From: Sporobacter sp942492735
Lineage (GTDB): Bacteria; Bacillota; Clostridia; Oscillospirales; Oscillospiraceae
DNA length: 64,000 nucleotides
Assembly (NCBI GenBank): GCA_942492735.1
Contig: OW818648.1
Coordinates: 4,030,001 to 4,094,000 of the forward strand
Reading direction: 5' to 3'
Positions 50,302-59,618 of this stretch are shown piece after piece. Below the pieces are notes generated by a model, which was given only the letters and a program-made list of their open reading frames with translations, did no database searches and was not told the DNA's origin. Within the stretch, counting starts at the first letter, position 1. Each line of letters opens with the position of its first letter. A program made the translations under genes and the position numbers.

Positions 50302-51570
50302 TTATTTGCTAAGGCCCAGAATCGCAAAAAGATTTTTTTTATATGCCTCAACACCGGGTTGATCAAACGGATTAACTTTCATGATGAGCGCGGACAAGGC
50401 GCACGATACCTCAAAATACTGAACAAGCGCGCCGAAATAATACGCCGTAATCTCTGGTACATGCAGCTCAATAACAGGGACACCGCCATCATTGTGCGCC
50501 GCCTTTACCGCCTTGGAGGCCGCGTCGTTGATCGCCAGAACTTCCCTGCCTGAGAGTGTATTCAGTCCGTCATCGAGTGAATCGTCCGTGGGAATCCGGA
50601 TCTTTGAGCGTGGTTTATCGATGGTCACAAACGTTTCCAATAGCGTTCGCTCGCCGCTCTGGATGTATTGGCCAAGAGAATGCAGGTCCGTCGTAAAGTC
50701 TGTATAAGCGGGGAAAATACCAAATCCATCTTTTCCCTCGCTTTCACCGAAAAGCTGTTTCCACCATTCACCCATAAAATGAAAACAGGGTTCAAAGCAT
50801 GAAAGGATTTCGACTTTCTTCCCCTGCCTGTAAAGCGCCTGCCTCATTGACGCGTAAGCTATCGCATCCGTTTCGCTTTTTTCCATCATTTCACGCGCGC
50901 CGGTTATCATATCATCAATGTCGATGCCGGCGACGGCCGCCGGCAGCAGTCCGACAGGCGTGAGCACGCTGTACCGCCCTCCGACGTCATCGGGGATCGA
51001 AAATGATGTGTATCCCTCGCGGCTAACGAGCGCTCGGAGCTTCCCCTTTTCCGCGTCGGTCGTGACATATATCCGCTGAGATGCGCCGTCCGTCCCGTAT
51101 TTCGCTGTCAATAGGTTTTTAAAAACCCTGAAGGCGATAGACGGCTCAATTGTTGAGCCCGATTTGGAGATATAATTAACCGAAAAATCCCGCCCACCGA
51201 TTAAAGCGATAACCTGTTCCAGATGTTCTCCGGACAGGTTATTGCCGACGAAATAGATATCAGGCGTTTTCTTGCTGAGCAGATTGTAGTGCGGGGTCTT
51301 TATGAAATCGAGCGCGGCGCGTGCCCCAAGATAGGAGCCGCCGATACCAATAACGACGAGCACGCTCGAATCGCCGATGATCCGATTCGCCGCGCTCCTT
51401 ATGTCTTTTGAGACCTTTTCACTGTGCTCCTTCGGCAGACGCAGCCAGCCGGCGCCGTCATGCCCAATTTTGCCGTCATATAAATCGTTTAAGATTATTT
51501 TATGCTCATCCAGATAGAGTTCCTGTTTCCCAATAAAGCTCATTGCTCCTGTCAGGTCGGCTTTGATCAT
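50302..51570 (-). CDS. pgi: Glucose-6-phosphate isomerase
   Basis: Interconverts glucose-6-phosphate and fructose-6-phosphate in glycolysis. The 422-aa sequence has the sugar-isomerase (SIS) motifs VVIGIGGSYLGARAA (about 75), ISKSGSTIEPSIAFR (about 137), the catalytic region FEPCFHFMGEWWKQLFGESEGKDGFGIFPAYTDFTTDLHSLGQYIQSG in short segments (about 255-300), and a late conserved lysine. ATG at 51570 is chosen over one 9 bp upstream because GGAGG lies upstream of both and only the second has proper spacing. Single-gene unit; the carboxypeptidase gene upstream ends 57 bp before it. Confidence 0.97.
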   Translation of the reverse strand: MIKADLTGAMSFIGKQELYLDEHKIILNDLYDGKIGHDGAGWLRLPKEHSEKVSKDIRSAANRIIGDSSVLVVIGIGGSYLGARAALDFIKTPHYNLLSKKTPDIYFVGNNLSGEHLEQVIALIGGRDFSVNYISKSGSTIEPSIAFRVFKNLLTAKYGTDGASQRIYVTTDAEKGKLRALVSREGYTSFSIPDDVGGRYSVLTPVGLLPAAVAGIDIDDMITGAREMMEKSETDAIAYASMRQALYRQGKKVEILSCFEPCFHFMGEWWKQLFGESEGKDGFGIFPAYTDFTTDLHSLGQYIQSGERTLLETFVTIDKPRSKIRIPTDDSLDDGLNTLSGREVLAINDAASKAVKAAHNDGGVPVIELHVPEITAYYFGALVQYFEVSCALSALIMKVNPFDQPGVEAYKKNLFAILGLSK

Positions 51571-51627
51571 CAGTGTCATCCTCCGGCATTATCTTTTCAT
51601 TAGTATTTTATCCCAGTCGTGGAAATA

Positions 51628-52857
51628 TTACAACCCTCCTAAAAATAACATCTTTAAAAATCCCGCAAAAATGTCGCCCCAGTTGAGCCGCCCAACACTA
51701 TCCCCGGCGACTATCGGAAATTCACCAAGCACATTGTCGCCGCTTTTAACCACAAGAGAGCCAAGTTTGTCGCCCGCTTTGACCGGCGCAGAGATTTTTT
51801 CAACCACCTGGACATCCTTCATCACGTTCGGTGCTATGTCCTTTTCGGTTAGCAGCTTGTCGTTCCCCTGGATCACGGGCTGGACATACGGCACTTTGCC
51901 GAGTTCCACTCGGACAGGCAGAAGCGCATTATCCGGATAAACCGATATCAAAGCGTAGTTGGCAAACGCGTAACTGAGCAGCGTCTTAGCGCTCTCAAAC
52001 CGGTCGGCCGATGTCTCGCAATGCATGACGACGGCAATGTACTCCACACCGTCCCGCTCCGCCGTCGCTGACAGGCAGTACATTGACCGACTTGTAAAAC
52101 CCGTTTTCAGCCCTGTCGCGCCGGAATAGTAATAAATCAGCTTATTTGTGTTGCTCAGGCCGAATGCCCCGTTTCGGACGGTATCCATCCAAATCTTTGT
52201 GAATTCCTTGATGATGTCGTGCTTTATAAGCATTCTGGACATCAAAGCGATATCACGTGCCGTCGTGACATGCGTCCTGTCGTCAAGGAGTCCTGTGCTA
52301 TTTGTAAACGTTGTGTTTGTCATCCCGAGCTCTTGGGCGCGCGCATTCATCTTTGCGATGAAAACGGATTCCGAGCCGGAGATAAGCTCCGCCATTGCCA
52401 CAGCGCAGTCATTGGCCGAAGCGACAACGATGCATTTGAGCATTTCGCGCACACTCATCTGTTCGCCTTCCTCCAGATAAACCTGTGAGCCCCCCATTGA
52501 GGCGGCATGCGCGCTCGTCGTCACCATTTGATCCATCATAATTTTTCCGGATTCGACGGCCTCAACAATTAAGAGGAGCGTCATCACCTTTGTGACGCTG
52601 GCCGGCTCAAGCCGCTCGTCGGCATTCTTCTCAAAAATCACCTTGCCGGTTTCCTTTTCTATCAGAATGGCCGACGGTGCCGATATTTTCAGCTCCGTCA
52701 CATTGGAAGCGGGCGTCCCTTCATCGAAAATCGCCGCATCGACGGCCTCGTTGTCGTCTTCCTCCAAAAATACCGGCACGCTGTCCTCTGCCGCAGCAGG
52801 CGCTGATACGATGATAAGGAGCATAAATATGAGTAAAATTGATACCAGTTTTTTCAT
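51628..52857 (-). CDS. D-alanyl-D-alanine carboxypeptidase (PBP5/DacF type)
   Basis: Penicillin-binding serine carboxypeptidase of 409 aa that trims the pentapeptide of peptidoglycan, of the vegetative or sporulation (DacF) type. A signal peptide ends near residue 24 (APAAAED). The active sites are SVTK (Ser87, Lys90), SAN (147-149) and KTG (about 228, TGLKTGFTS). The C-terminal part (about 295-395) has the PBP5-associated beta domain. ATG at 52857 follows GGAGGG with about 9 nt; an in-frame TTG 6 bp upstream is possible. The tRNA gene lies upstream on the other strand. Confidence 0.96.
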   Translation of the reverse strand: MKKLVSILLIFMLLIIVSAPAAAEDSVPVFLEEDDNEAVDAAIFDEGTPASNVTELKISAPSAILIEKETGKVIFEKNADERLEPASVTKVMTLLLIVEAVESGKIMMDQMVTTSAHAASMGGSQVYLEEGEQMSVREMLKCIVVASANDCAVAMAELISGSESVFIAKMNARAQELGMTNTTFTNSTGLLDDRTHVTTARDIALMSRMLIKHDIIKEFTKIWMDTVRNGAFGLSNTNKLIYYYSGATGLKTGFTSRSMYCLSATAERDGVEYIAVVMHCETSADRFESAKTLLSYAFANYALISVYPDNALLPVRVELGKVPYVQPVIQGNDKLLTEKDIAPNVMKDVQVVEKISAPVKAGDKLGSLVVKSGDNVLGEFPIVAGDSVGRLNWGDIFAGFLKMLFLGGL

Positions 52858-52991
52858 AGACAAATCCCTCCTTGGTATAAAGGGATATGATTTGTCCGTG
52901 ATAAATATGTCTCTGTCCGCTGATATAATAGGGGTTGTTCATAGCCTCCCTTTCACAAGGAAGGCTATGGGGTCGGCAGGCTATTTTCCCC

Positions 52992-53019
52992 TTGCATTTA
53001 TGTGAAGTTGTGCTAAAAT
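52992..53019 (+). promoter_or_regulatory. Promoter of tRNA-Gly
   Basis: TTGCAT (52992-52997) and TAAAAT (53014-53019) are spaced by 16 bp, with the tRNA starting 12 bp after the -10 box. Confidence 0.65.
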
Positions 53020-53030
53020 AGTTTTACCCT

Positions 53031-53104
<74 letters not shown>

Positions 53105-53112
53105 TGACACAG

Positions 53113-53156
53113 ACGCCCGGAAAGTGCTGATTTCTCAACACTTTCCGGGCGTTTTA
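53113..53156. terminator. Terminator after tRNA-Gly
   Basis: ACGCCCGGAAAGTG (53113-53126) pairs perfectly with CACTTTCCGGGCGT (53139-53152), followed by TTTT. It lies between the tRNA and the convergent GNAT gene. Confidence 0.92.
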
Positions 53157-53190
53157 CATTTATCGATTTATACATCACGGTGTGTCTCGT

Positions 53191-53700
53191 TCAACCTTGA
53201 GTATTACAAAATGATGTCTTATCTATAAAGAACAAAGGATCGTCATTATTTTCGAAGGCATCTAGTTTCATCCCTATTTTCTCCATAACTCTAAACGACG
53301 CCTTGTTATCTTTATCGCATCCGCCGTTTACAAACGAAACGCCGACATCATTGAAAGCATATGAAAGCAGCTTTGAGGCGCATTGTGTCGCATACCCCAT
53401 ATTTCGGTAACTTTTATCAATCGAGTAGAATATCCACAGTTTTTCTGTTGACGCCGTTCCGTCAAGGCCGCACCACCCTATGACAGTGTTTTTTCCCTTT
53501 TCAAACACCGCCATGCAAAGGTGATATATGTATCCGGTATAATTCCTTTTGTGGTTTTCCTGCATGTATTTTATAGCATTTTGGGCCTCTTCCAATGAAA
53601 TGCAACCTTTTTCAAACGCCCACATACGCGAGACTTCGTTGACATCATCATCCACTACGGTTCTTAGCAATAGGTCATCGGTTAAGAGTTCTATAATCAT
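53191..53700 (-). CDS. GNAT-family N-acetyltransferase
   Basis: Acetyl-CoA-dependent N-acetyltransferase of 169 aa, resembling the RimJ/L (Acetyltransf_3) subgroup. The opening ELLTDDLLLRTVVDDDVNEVSR and the middle NTVIGWCGLDG, then IFYSIDKSYRNMGYATQCASKLLSYAF (the acetyl-CoA pyrophosphate loop Q/RxxGxA equivalent is RNMGYAT) and ASFRVMEKIGMK are typical. GAGG precedes the ATG. The acceptor is unknown. It is a single-gene unit between the tRNA and a GGDEF gene. Confidence 0.93.
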   Translation of the reverse strand: MIIELLTDDLLLRTVVDDDVNEVSRMWAFEKGCISLEEAQNAIKYMQENHKRNYTGYIYHLCMAVFEKGKNTVIGWCGLDGTASTEKLWIFYSIDKSYRNMGYATQCASKLLSYAFNDVGVSFVNGGCDKDNKASFRVMEKIGMKLDAFENNDDPLFFIDKTSFCNTQG

Positions 53701-53805
53701 TCACCAGCCTCACAGCAAAATAATTATTACGATAATACCATAAATACCCATACGAACTAAAAATCAACATTTTAGGTATGGTTGAAAACGTGTCCATCAA
53801 AACTG

Positions 53806-54702
53806 TCAAACCTCAACGCGATTACGGCCGTTTTTCTTCGCCAAATAAAGTTTCTCATCCGCGCCTCTGATCATATCCTCAGCGCTTTGGTTCTGGTCAG
53901 GTCTGGTACTGGAAACACCGAAGCTTGCAGTAACCGACAAATTGTTGTTCTCGCAGCAAAATTCTGTCGTTTCAATGGATTTACGCATCAATTCAGCGAT
54001 CTCTGCCGCTTTAGTTGCATCAGCTCCCGGAAGACACACTAGAAATTCTTCTCCCCCGAACCTGGCGATCCAATCACTGCCTCTCCTGATACAGCCTGTA
54101 ACGACATCAGTAAGACCTTTCAGTACGCAGTCGCCAGCCAGATGACCATATGTATCGTTTACCTTTTTAAAGAAATCGATATCAATCATGATGACGGAAA
54201 GTTGCTGTGATAAAAGCACCGCGTTTATCATGTCAACCGGCAGCTTCTCATCAATATATCGACGGTTATATGTGCCTGTCAGGAAATCCTTCAGAGCCAT
54301 TTTATTCAAGTCGTCAATAAGTAAATGAACGTTATTCATGTTTGCAGTCGAATTGCTGTCCGTACCTAAAAAGATGCTGTTTGAGGTATCTTTAATGAGT
54401 TCGATGATGATTCTCTTTCCATTCAACTCATAAGGAACAGCCGTTATCATATAATTTTTATCTTCGATGTACTCAAATTTCACAAATGTCATGTTTTCGT
54501 TATATGCTCGGATGGAAACACAATTGTCGCAAGCACTGTTTTTGCCCCATATATCAAAACAGTGTAAACAGGATACCTCCGATATTTCATTCTCTTGCCC
54601 TATGATTTTTTTCTTGACAGGGTCAACGAATCTTGCCGAGTCATATATTTTATCCATGAACTGAATGTTACTGATGATTTTACTAATATCAAGGTCAATC
54701 AT
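53806..54702 (-). CDS. Diguanylate cyclase with N-terminal cysteine cluster
   Basis: Cytosolic GGDEF enzyme of 298 aa predicted to make cyclic-di-GMP. The C-terminal domain (about 135-295) has DFLTGTYNRRYID, MIDIDFFKKVNDTYGH and the active site RFGGEEF with an upstream RRGSD (RxxD inhibitory site). The N-terminal 130 residues contain four cysteines in two close pairs, SCLHCF and ACDNC (about residues 44-60), a candidate metal or Fe-S site, then a PAS-like stretch (YMITAVPYELNGK). No membrane segment. Role of the cysteines is inferred: redox or metal sensing. TAGGAG precedes the ATG. Confidence 0.94.
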   Translation of the reverse strand: MIDLDISKIISNIQFMDKIYDSARFVDPVKKKIIGQENEISEVSCLHCFDIWGKNSACDNCVSIRAYNENMTFVKFEYIEDKNYMITAVPYELNGKRIIIELIKDTSNSIFLGTDSNSTANMNNVHLLIDDLNKMALKDFLTGTYNRRYIDEKLPVDMINAVLLSQQLSVIMIDIDFFKKVNDTYGHLAGDCVLKGLTDVVTGCIRRGSDWIARFGGEEFLVCLPGADATKAAEIAELMRKSIETTEFCCENNNLSVTASFGVSSTRPDQNQSAEDMIRGADEKLYLAKKNGRNRVEV

Positions 54703-55124
54703 TACTGTCGCTCCTAATAAATCGGATATGTGTTTAAAGCGTTAATTGCTAAAAAGCAACGAATATATGCTTACTATATATATCGTTATATTACCGCAAT
54801 AGATTAATAGTCAAGACCTCGCGCGGTCTGATGGTTGCTGTTAATACTGATTCATTGATGCTTTTAGGACATGCACCTCCCAAGCGGGGCTTTTATTTAT
54901 TTCTACTCAAACAATTCTTTAATTAGATTGTAATTTGTCTAAAACGACGGTTCATTTATTTGAAATGTTACATACATTACATACAGTTTGTGCGTTTATG
55001 AAAAATTTTTATGATTTTTTAGTCAATTTTTGTAACTTTATTTTGATTTTTTTGTTGGCTTGGTTTAGAATATGGGAGATGTTAAAGGTTAACATGAGGA
55101 ATATTTGGGAGTGATGTAATAAAC
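54703..55124. other. Divergent intergenic region before the pyrophosphatase gene
   Basis: This 422-bp AT-rich stretch contains the promoter of the pyrophosphatase gene: TTGATT (55043-55048) and TAGAAT (55066-55071), 17-bp spacing. It also contains the promoter region of the GGDEF gene. No gene or repeat was found. Confidence 0.55.
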
Positions 55125-57218
55125 ATGGAAAACCTCTATTTAGTGAGCCTTGCAGCCAGCGTTATTGCACTGATATTCGTCCTGATTCAAAGCAGAAAGG
55201 TGCTTGCCTTCTCCGAGGGTAACGAGTTGATGCAGAAGATCTCTAAAGCAATTCGTACCGGCGCCTCCGCGTTCCTAAAAAGGCAGTACAAGACTGTCCT
55301 CATCTTCTTCGCATGCTTGTTCGTCGTTCTTGGAATCATGGCAGCGCTCGATCTCCTGACGTGGTATGTGCCGTTCGCCTTTATTACCGGAGGCTTCTTC
55401 TCCGGACTTTCAGGCTTTATCGGCATGAGCATTGCCACCCGCGCCAACGCCCGTACTGCCGCCGCCGCGCAGGAAGGCCTGAACCGCGGCCTGCGCATCG
55501 CCTTCTCTGCAGGCACCGTTATGGGCTTTACCGTCGTTGGCCTTGGACTGCTCGACATATCACTATGGTACGGCGTTTTGAAGCTTGTATTCCACGAATC
55601 GCTTGAAACAATAACCTCGGCGATGATTACCTTCGGCATGGGCGCATCCTCGATGGCGCTCTTTGCCCGCGTCGGCGGTGGTATCTTTACCAAGGGTGCC
55701 GATGTCGGTGCCGACCTCGTCGGTAAGGTTGAGGCCGGTATTCCCGAGGACGACCCGCGCAACCCCGCAACGATCGCCGATAACGTCGGTGATAATGTCG
55801 GCGACGTGGCCGGCATGGGTGCTGACCTCTACGAATCGTATGTCGGTGCCATCGTCAGCACTTGCGCTCTCGGCGTTCTCGCCTTCAACAAGATTCCCTC
55901 AGTCGACCGAATTTACGCCGTCGCAATCCCGCTCATCATGGCGGCAATCGGTGTCCTATGCTCCATCGTCGGCACCTTCCTTGTTAAGACAAAAGAAAAC
56001 GCCAGCCAGAAAAGTCTGCTGAGCGCGCTGCGCCGCGGTACTAACTTCTCCGCCATAGCCATCGCCGTCATTTCTTTCTTTGTTGTCTGGCAAGTACTCG
56101 GTATCCAGTTCTACGGCATCTGGCTGGCCATCATCGCCGGTCTCTTCGCCGGCGTCATGATCGGATTTTGCACCGAGTATTTCACCTCCGATACCTATAA
56201 GCCGACAAAAAAGCTCGCAAAAGCCTCCGAGACCGGCTCCGCGACCATCATCATCGGCGGCGTGGGTCTGGGAATGCTCTCAACCGCCCTGCCCGTCATC
56301 ATCGTCGGCATTGCCATCCTGGCAGCTTATTACTGCTCGACGATCGGCTTCGCCGGCAATACCGAGCTCGGCCTTTACGGTATATCGCTTGCTGCAGTCG
56401 GCATGCTCTCCACGCTGGGCATCACGCTCTCGACCGACGCCTACGGCCCTGTGGCCGATAACGCCGGCGGAATTGCCGAAATGGCCCACCTCCCGGAAGA
56501 GGTCCGCGAGCGGACAGACGCCCTCGATTCTCTCGGCAATACAACAGCTGCCACCGGAAAGGGCTTTGCCATCGGTTCGGCTGCTCTGACAGCTCTTGCG
56601 CTCATCGCCAACTTCGTTGAGAAGCTCGATGCCAACGGTGGTGAATACAGCCTCTCCCTGATGGATCCGAAGGTCCTTGTCGGCATTCTGATCGGCGCCT
56701 GCCTGCCTTTCGTTTTCTCTGCGCTCACCATGAACGCCGTCGGCCGCGCAGCCCAGAGCGTTGTCGTAGAGGTCAGAAGGCAGTTCCGTGAAATAACCGG
56801 CCTTATGGAAGGTAAAGCCGAAGCGGATTACGCCAAGTGCGTCGATATCTGCTCTAAGGCCAGCCTTAAGGAAATGGTTCTTCCCACCATCCTCGCCATC
56901 GCATCCCCCATCGTTGTCGGTCTGATACTCGGTGGATCAGGCGTTATAGGCCTCCTTTGCGGATCACTCGTATCCGGCTTCATTTTGGCCATTTTCATGG
57001 CGAACTCCGGCGGCGCCTGGGACAATGCCAAGAAATATATAGAGCGCGGCAACCACGGCGGCAAGGGCTCCGACCAGCATAAAGCGGCTGTCGTGGGCGA
57101 CACTGTCGGCGATCCTTTCAAGGACACCTCCGGCCCATCCATCAATATTCTCATAAAGCTCCTTTCCATGGTGTCTATTGTGTTCTCAGGCCTCATCGCG
57201 AGCTTCCACATATTCTAA
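55125..57218 (+). CDS. hppA: Membrane-bound ion-translocating pyrophosphatase
   Basis: Couples pyrophosphate hydrolysis to H+ or Na+ transport across the membrane; 697 aa with about sixteen hydrophobic segments. The active-site motif DVGADLVGKVEAGIPEDDPRNP and the DNVGDNVGD acidic cluster (about 186-230), and the late DTVGDPFKDTSGP (about 665), are unmistakable. In GNTTAATGKG (about 470-480) the residue after GNTTA is Ala, the type requiring K+ (K+-independent enzymes have Lys). H+ versus Na+ specificity cannot be settled from what I can check. It is a single-gene unit ending at a strong terminator. Confidence 0.98.
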   Translation: MENLYLVSLAASVIALIFVLIQSRKVLAFSEGNELMQKISKAIRTGASAFLKRQYKTVLIFFACLFVVLGIMAALDLLTWYVPFAFITGGFFSGLSGFIGMSIATRANARTAAAAQEGLNRGLRIAFSAGTVMGFTVVGLGLLDISLWYGVLKLVFHESLETITSAMITFGMGASSMALFARVGGGIFTKGADVGADLVGKVEAGIPEDDPRNPATIADNVGDNVGDVAGMGADLYESYVGAIVSTCALGVLAFNKIPSVDRIYAVAIPLIMAAIGVLCSIVGTFLVKTKENASQKSLLSALRRGTNFSAIAIAVISFFVVWQVLGIQFYGIWLAIIAGLFAGVMIGFCTEYFTSDTYKPTKKLAKASETGSATIIIGGVGLGMLSTALPVIIVGIAILAAYYCSTIGFAGNTELGLYGISLAAVGMLSTLGITLSTDAYGPVADNAGGIAEMAHLPEEVRERTDALDSLGNTTAATGKGFAIGSAALTALALIANFVEKLDANGGEYSLSLMDPKVLVGILIGACLPFVFSALTMNAVGRAAQSVVVEVRRQFREITGLMEGKAEADYAKCVDICSKASLKEMVLPTILAIASPIVVGLILGGSGVIGLLCGSLVSGFILAIFMANSGGAWDNAKKYIERGNHGGKGSDQHKAAVVGDTVGDPFKDTSGPSINILIKLLSMVSIVFSGLIASFHIF

Positions 57219-57242
57219 CGCATTAGCGTCCATCAAGTTTAA

Positions 57243-57278
57243 AATAATGCCATGCGGTCAAACCCGCATGGCATTATT
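57243..57278. terminator. Bidirectional terminator
   Basis: AATAATGCCATGCGG (57243-57257) pairs perfectly with CCGCATGGCATTATT (57264-57278). It is midway between hppA and the convergent peptidase gene, with T-rich flank on the plus strand. Confidence 0.88.
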
Positions 57279-57294
57279 GTCTTGTTTGACATAT

Positions 57295-57915
57295 TTATTG
57301 CTTCTGCAAAACACGGTATGAATAGACATTGCCGTGGGTTGACAGTGGAATTGGCTCTTTGGCACTACCCAGCGGGTCATAAATCATAAAATCGTTATCT
57401 TCAGCCCCGATGATGACGACCCAGTGGGTCACGCCACTGCCTCTGTATTTTACATTGACAATTGGGAGTCTGCCCTGCTCTAAATCATTTTCAATTGTTT
57501 TTGCTGAAAAGATACGGCTGTATGTATAGTTTATTTCGGGGACGGCCTCGTGTATTTTGTACCATATGAGATTCGCGCCTTGAAATCCGCTGACATCAGA
57601 AAGCTTTTTATTGAGCGCCGCGGGCGTCATATCAATACCCAAATCTGTTATTGAGCTGGCGGCGCATGTAATAAGGCAACCTGCTCCGCCCAAGGTCTGG
57701 GACGTTTCTCCGATTTTATCGTCAGCCCAAGCGGAATCATTCTGCAAATAATATGCCACACTACGGATTTCAAAATCCCGTGTCGGCGTCAGCTTTATGC
57801 CATTGTTGCTGATATATTTGGTACGAAGCACATAATACCCGCCCCCTGCGGCAGCTATAAATAGCAAGACCGCAGTGATGATGAGCGTTATTCGTCCTTT
57901 TCTGTTCATTCTCAT
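57295..57915 (-). CDS. Membrane-anchored C39-like peptidase
   Basis: Predicted papain-fold cysteine peptidase of 206 aa, similar to the C39-type family 2 (peptidase_C39_2). An N-terminal membrane anchor (about 9-30) is followed by the mature domain: GGAGCLITCAASSI with the nucleophile Cys near 80 (GCLIT), and THWVVIIGAEDNDFMIYDPLG with His near 165 and Asp near 182. The ATG at 57915 follows AGGGG; a longer frame to 57951 lacks a site. It may cleave extracellular peptides or amidated wall material; the target is unknown. It stands alone between convergent and divergent genes. Confidence 0.88.
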   Translation of the reverse strand: MRMNRKGRITLIITAVLLFIAAAGGGYYVLRTKYISNNGIKLTPTRDFEIRSVAYYLQNDSAWADDKIGETSQTLGGAGCLITCAASSITDLGIDMTPAALNKKLSDVSGFQGANLIWYKIHEAVPEINYTYSRIFSAKTIENDLEQGRLPIVNVKYRGSGVTHWVVIIGAEDNDFMIYDPLGSAKEPIPLSTHGNVYSYRVLQKQ

Positions 57916-58078
57916 AACGACCCCTGTCCTTATCAATGGAAAAGTAACCATATTGTTCCACCGACATTTTACATGACACAGTCAGATAAGTCAAAGATCA
58001 TTGTTTTTCCATCTCTTGAATAACGCACGTCATCGTGTTATCATAATAATATGCAAATATTAACAATGGAGCGTCTAT

Positions 58079-59383
58079 ATGGGCGATAAACTGAATGTCT
58101 GTCTTTTAAGTGATGCGTTCCCGCCGGTGATTGATGGCGTGGCGAACGCCGTTCTAAATTACGCCGATGCCATCTCCGGGAAATACGGCAGCGCCGTTGT
58201 GGCTGTACCGAATTATCCCGGCGTCGTCGATAACTATCCGTATAATGTCGTCCGCTATCCCAGTATCAATACGACGAAATCGATCGGTTATCGGACAGGC
58301 ATCCCGTTTTGGCCAGGCTCCGTCAGAGAGCTCGTTAAAACCGATGTTGACATCATCCATTCACACTGTCCGTTCGTCTCAACGCTTATCGCGCGCTCGC
58401 TGCGTGCGTCGGCAAACGCGCCCATTGTGCTCACTTATCATACAAAGTATGATATCGACATTAAAAACGCCGTCGAGCTCGGCTTTATCCAGTCGGCCGC
58501 CATCAAGTTCATCGTCTCCAACATTGAGGCGTGTGACGAGGTCTGGGTCGTCAGCAACGGTGCCGGTGAAAACCTCAGGAGCCTCGGATATATGGGTAAG
58601 TATACCGTCATGGAAAACGGCGTCGATTTCCCGCAGGGCAGCGCAGCCCCGGAGGAGATTGATAAAATAAGCGCCGAATACAGACTCGACCCCAACATCC
58701 CGGTGTTTCTATACGTCGGGCGTATGATGTGGTACAAGGGTATTCGGACGATTCTGGACGGACTTTTCCGTGCTAAAATGAACGGCTTGCGTTTTAAGAT
58801 GATTTTTGTCGGCGGCGGCGGAGACATTGCCGAAATCAAAGAATGTACCGATATGCTGCAGCTCACAGATGACTGTATCTTTACCGGAATCGTTAAAAAC
58901 AGGCAGAAGCTGCGGGCTTTCTGCTCGCGCGCCGATGTTTTTTTATTCCCCTCCACCTTCGATACCAATGGCATCGTCGTCCGCGAGGCCGCCGCCTGCG
59001 GACTGGCCAGCATACTGATTCGCGGCAGCTGCGCCGCCGAAGGTGTCACCGACGGTCATAGCGGCATCCTGATTGAAGAGACCGCCGAAGCAATGTGTGA
59101 TGCCCTGCTGCGGATTTCACAGGATCGCGAAAGCATCAAAACAATGGGTCAAAACGCCATGGGTGAACTCTATCTCTCATGGGAGGACGCTGTCGGCAGA
59201 GCGTATGAACGATATCCGGCAATCATAGAAAACTATAAAAATTCGCTCCGTGAAACAGGCGAAATCCAGGACAACAAGCTCTTTCAGCTCGCCTACGATA
59301 TCGAAAAATCCATGGAAAAGCTCAGAGTCTATACAGCGAAACACAAAGCGACAAGCAAGCTCCGCAAAATCAAGCTGAGATAA
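58079..59383 (+). CDS. Glycosyltransferase family 4
   Basis: Cytosolic GT-B glycosyltransferase of 434 aa. The N-terminal acceptor domain starts CLLSDAFPPVIDGVANAV, with GIPFWPGSV and VDIIHSHCPF typical of GT4; the C-terminal donor domain has LYVGRMMWYKGI (about 220) and FPSTFDTNGIVVREAAACGLAS (about 298), the E/DxxxxG nucleotide-sugar motif. It is close to diacylglycerol glucosyltransferases that make glucolipids, but other acceptors are possible. A C-terminal extension (about 375-434) is basic and helical. GGAGC precedes the ATG. It is a single-gene unit; galU in the window could supply its donor. Confidence 0.93.
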   Translation: MGDKLNVCLLSDAFPPVIDGVANAVLNYADAISGKYGSAVVAVPNYPGVVDNYPYNVVRYPSINTTKSIGYRTGIPFWPGSVRELVKTDVDIIHSHCPFVSTLIARSLRASANAPIVLTYHTKYDIDIKNAVELGFIQSAAIKFIVSNIEACDEVWVVSNGAGENLRSLGYMGKYTVMENGVDFPQGSAAPEEIDKISAEYRLDPNIPVFLYVGRMMWYKGIRTILDGLFRAKMNGLRFKMIFVGGGGDIAEIKECTDMLQLTDDCIFTGIVKNRQKLRAFCSRADVFLFPSTFDTNGIVVREAAACGLASILIRGSCAAEGVTDGHSGILIEETAEAMCDALLRISQDRESIKTMGQNAMGELYLSWEDAVGRAYERYPAIIENYKNSLRETGEIQDNKLFQLAYDIEKSMEKLRVYTAKHKATSKLRKIKLR

Positions 59384-59400
59384 TAAATAACAATATGGAA

Positions 59401-59445
59401 AAGCCGTCTCATAGTCTGAATGACTCATGAGGCGGCTTGATTTAT
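59401..59445 (+). terminator. Terminator after the GT4 gene
   Basis: AAGCCGTCTCAT (59401-59412) pairs with ATGAGGCGGCTT (59427-59438), inner AGTC-TGAAT-GACT stem, then GATTTAT. It is just beyond the stop. Confidence 0.85.
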
Positions 59446-59483
59446 AAGCAAACCAGTATTGACACTGCTATGAAATACCGGCG

Positions 59484-59590
59484 TTGTGTCATTCTGAGCC
59501 TGCGAAGAATCTCCAGGTAAACTCATGCCAACGCAACAATCAGAGATTACCTGGAGGTCCCTCTCTTTGCGTTGGATAACACAATGAAGG
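59484..59590. repeat. Interspersed repeat element with pseudoknot-like inverted repeats
   Basis: ATCTCCAGGTAA (59509-59520, A) and TTACCTGGAGGT (59547-59558, A') pair with one wobble; CCAACGCAA (59528-59536, B) and TTGCGTTGG (59567-59575, B') pair perfectly. The order is A-B-A'-B', the topology of an H-type pseudoknot. The start (GTGTCATTCTGAG, then GCGAAGAATCT) resembles a motif I know as a dispersed repeat in many bacterial genomes. Not inside any gene. Confidence 0.6.
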
Positions 59591-59618
59591 AAAATATTCC
59601 AAATATGTAAATTCCCTA

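Noticed and set aside
57223..57294. Additional gene between hppA and the peptidase
   Set aside because: Only a terminator hairpin is present in the 76-bp gap.
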